Assembly (NCBI GenBank): GCA_034190875.2
Contig: CM067354.1
Span: 51,439,317 to 51,503,316 of the forward strand
Reading direction: 5' to 3'
DNA: 64,000 nucleotides
DNA from: Urechis unicinctus
Lineage: Eukaryota > Annelida > Polychaeta > Xenopneusta > Urechidae
The notes beneath the pieces were generated by a model, which did no database searches, was not told the origin of the DNA, and worked only from the letters and a program-made list of their open reading frames with translations. Made by a program: the position numbers and the translations under genes. Below are positions 62,363-64,000 of this stretch, one piece after another. How positions within the stretch are numbered: the first letter of the stretch is position 1; each line of letters opens with the position of its first letter.

Positions 62363-64000
62363 AGCATATACCATCCATCGCGACAGAAATGCTTAGCTCA
62401 GCTGTTGAAATTTCGGTATTGTGTTATCTTTTAGTGACGAGTGCTGACGCGTGGACGTGCATTAACCATGGCGCTCGCCGTCTTTGCAAAATAGCGTAAA
62501 TAACATTTTAAACATTCAATGGGTCATGTGACCATGTCAGTCGCAGCAAACACAGTGATGATATTTGCGTGAGTATTATTCAGGTGACTTAACAAAGAAG
62601 AATCTGGCCGTTAACCTTATCATCATAGCTCCGTAATTGATAGCTTGAGCGCTTTAAGAAGAGTTCCACGTTTGGCTAATTGACCATATAATGATTATAT
62701 CAATTGCACATCAAACATGCAATCCTACTACAGAAAAATACTCAATATTCGCATCTGTTATCAAATCATTTTGGCTAATTCTAGAGTTGTTTCGTTTGTA
62801 TTAATACTTTTTTTGTGGTAATATCCAATGCCAACAATTAATATTCTGTTATGAATCGCGTGCGTAAATATCAATACGCATTGTCACATGCGCAAAAACA
62901 GAGATGAGTAAAATTGAATTACGGCCCGCCGCATTTTACTTCAGTGGAGTCAACTATGCACTCTTTGTAGCATCATTCTAGCGGCAAACAGTGTGACTCA
63001 CCATGCAATGTCTAGCATGTATTAGTGTTGTTTCATCAATTCAATACCTTACGCCATGATTAATATAACGCCCGTACTGTTATTGCATGCCGATATGAAC
63101 TGCTTGCTTTTCATTTGATTTACCTTCTACATATGTAATTCGATTCAAGGACAAAATTGAACGCCTCAAGGGTTACTCCACTGACAGACTGATAATTGAG
63201 TTAACTGCCATGCCTTGAGGCAATACAAACGGCGCCATTATCATATGCATCCCATACCATAACATGTGACGCTCAATACATTATATGTGATTAGGTCTGA
63301 TTCTCTTAATTTGCTCGAGGGGTTTGTGTAGTGATAATGGGAGGCAAAAAGTTTCTTAAGGCCGCGGAGAAGTTGTACACAATTAACATATAAATCGACG
63401 ATAACGTTCAGGATAACAAATGCCCATTACTGTAACATTCAAACCAGTGACAATCATATTTACCGTAAAATGTCAAGCATGCATAATGGTTATTATATCC
63501 ACTGAATACCGTCGTAATATATATAGTGCATATACTACTGTAGTATATGGATACGAACTATTTGTACACAATTCAGCAGCTACAGTATTTCCTGAATATC
63601 CTTTAGTACGAGTGACCAGCTTATGATCTCAAACTAACCATGAAACAATCCTACTTTTCAACTGTTTTTAAATGATATATGCTGATATCAAACAAATCCA
63701 CTGGAATCATTGATCTATCCATGGTGAAAAGAGTATTCATTAGGCATTTATGGTTAGTCCGCTGATCTATTTTGCAATGTATTAACCGCCGTACCTAAAG
63801 ACAATTCGATTAACGCCACTATTATTGATTCTCAGCAAATGCAATGTGACATTACATACGCTACATGTGATTAGCTTCTATTCTCTCTATTTGCTCGAGG
63901 GATGCAGTAATTGCAAATCGGTTCAAGGTACGGTTCAGGACTACAATTAATACACATTGCTCCTTAAACTATGGTCTAGGGTTAATTTTAAGCCACAGTA

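Larger units (their letters stand above)
58385..63905 (+). repeat. Block D of second large repeat family
   Basis: Direct-orientation paralogue of block C in three collinear pieces (58,390-59,155; 61,228-61,645; 62,690-63,905), interrupted by two segments without match in C: 59,156-61,227 (2.1 kb) and 61,646-62,689 (1.0 kb). Divergence from C is clearly greater than between tandem units A and B. No gene recognised. Confidence 0.88.

Overview
This window looks like non-genic, repeat-built DNA from an animal genome, most likely an invertebrate. It is AT-rich, has long (AT)n microsatellites, intron-containing transposon genes and no operon-like gene packing. I found no intact host protein-coding gene, no tRNA and no rRNA. 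The only sequences with convincing protein homology are two copies of one degenerate DNA transposon. Species assignment is not possible from the sequence alone.

Region 1 (1-23,885) is a head-to-tail tandem duplication of a unit of about 11-12 kb: unit A 1-12,282, unit B 12,283-23,610, and the start of a third unit to about 23,885. Each full unit carries the same TTAA-flanked transposon (A 3,835-7,451; B 13,850-17,268) with inverted ends AGGTCAACT. Two genes converge inside it. On the plus strand is a three-exon gene for a zinc-binding ballast domain of the type found at the C-terminus of vertebrate P2X7 receptors and in many invertebrate P2X7-like proteins. On the minus strand is a five-exon gene with a THAP zinc finger at the N-terminus and the conserved C-terminal part of a THAP-type transposase. 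TTAA target sites plus THAP point to a Kolobok-like element. The catalytic core is missing and both genes carry lesions, many of them shared by both copies, so the element died before the tandem duplication.

Region 2 (about 25,140-32,280) holds older, diverged, inverted copies of the same unit, themselves arranged as two or three head-to-tail units. One (about 31.3-31.6 kb) spans the transposon insertion point and lacks the transposon. A palindromic CCCGGG-centred array (25,761-25,935) sits at a boundary between two inverted units, and an internal inverted repeat lies at 29,150-29,980.

Region 3 (about 32,280-64,000) is a second long repeat family. Block C (32,280-36,030) is repeated in direct orientation as block D (58,385-63,905), with large insertions and deletions between them. 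Between them (36-58 kb) lie diverged repeats, small tandem duplications at 46.6, 53.3 and 54.3-55.6 kb, a perfect (AT)75 tract at 52,777-52,926, a complex TA/GT-rich microsatellite at 56.08-57.0 kb, and long stretches with nothing recognisable.

Overall the window reads as a macrosatellite or segmental-duplication region, with dead transposons copied along as passengers. The most interesting item is the pairing of a P2X7-type ballast-domain gene with a THAP transposase inside one mobile element.
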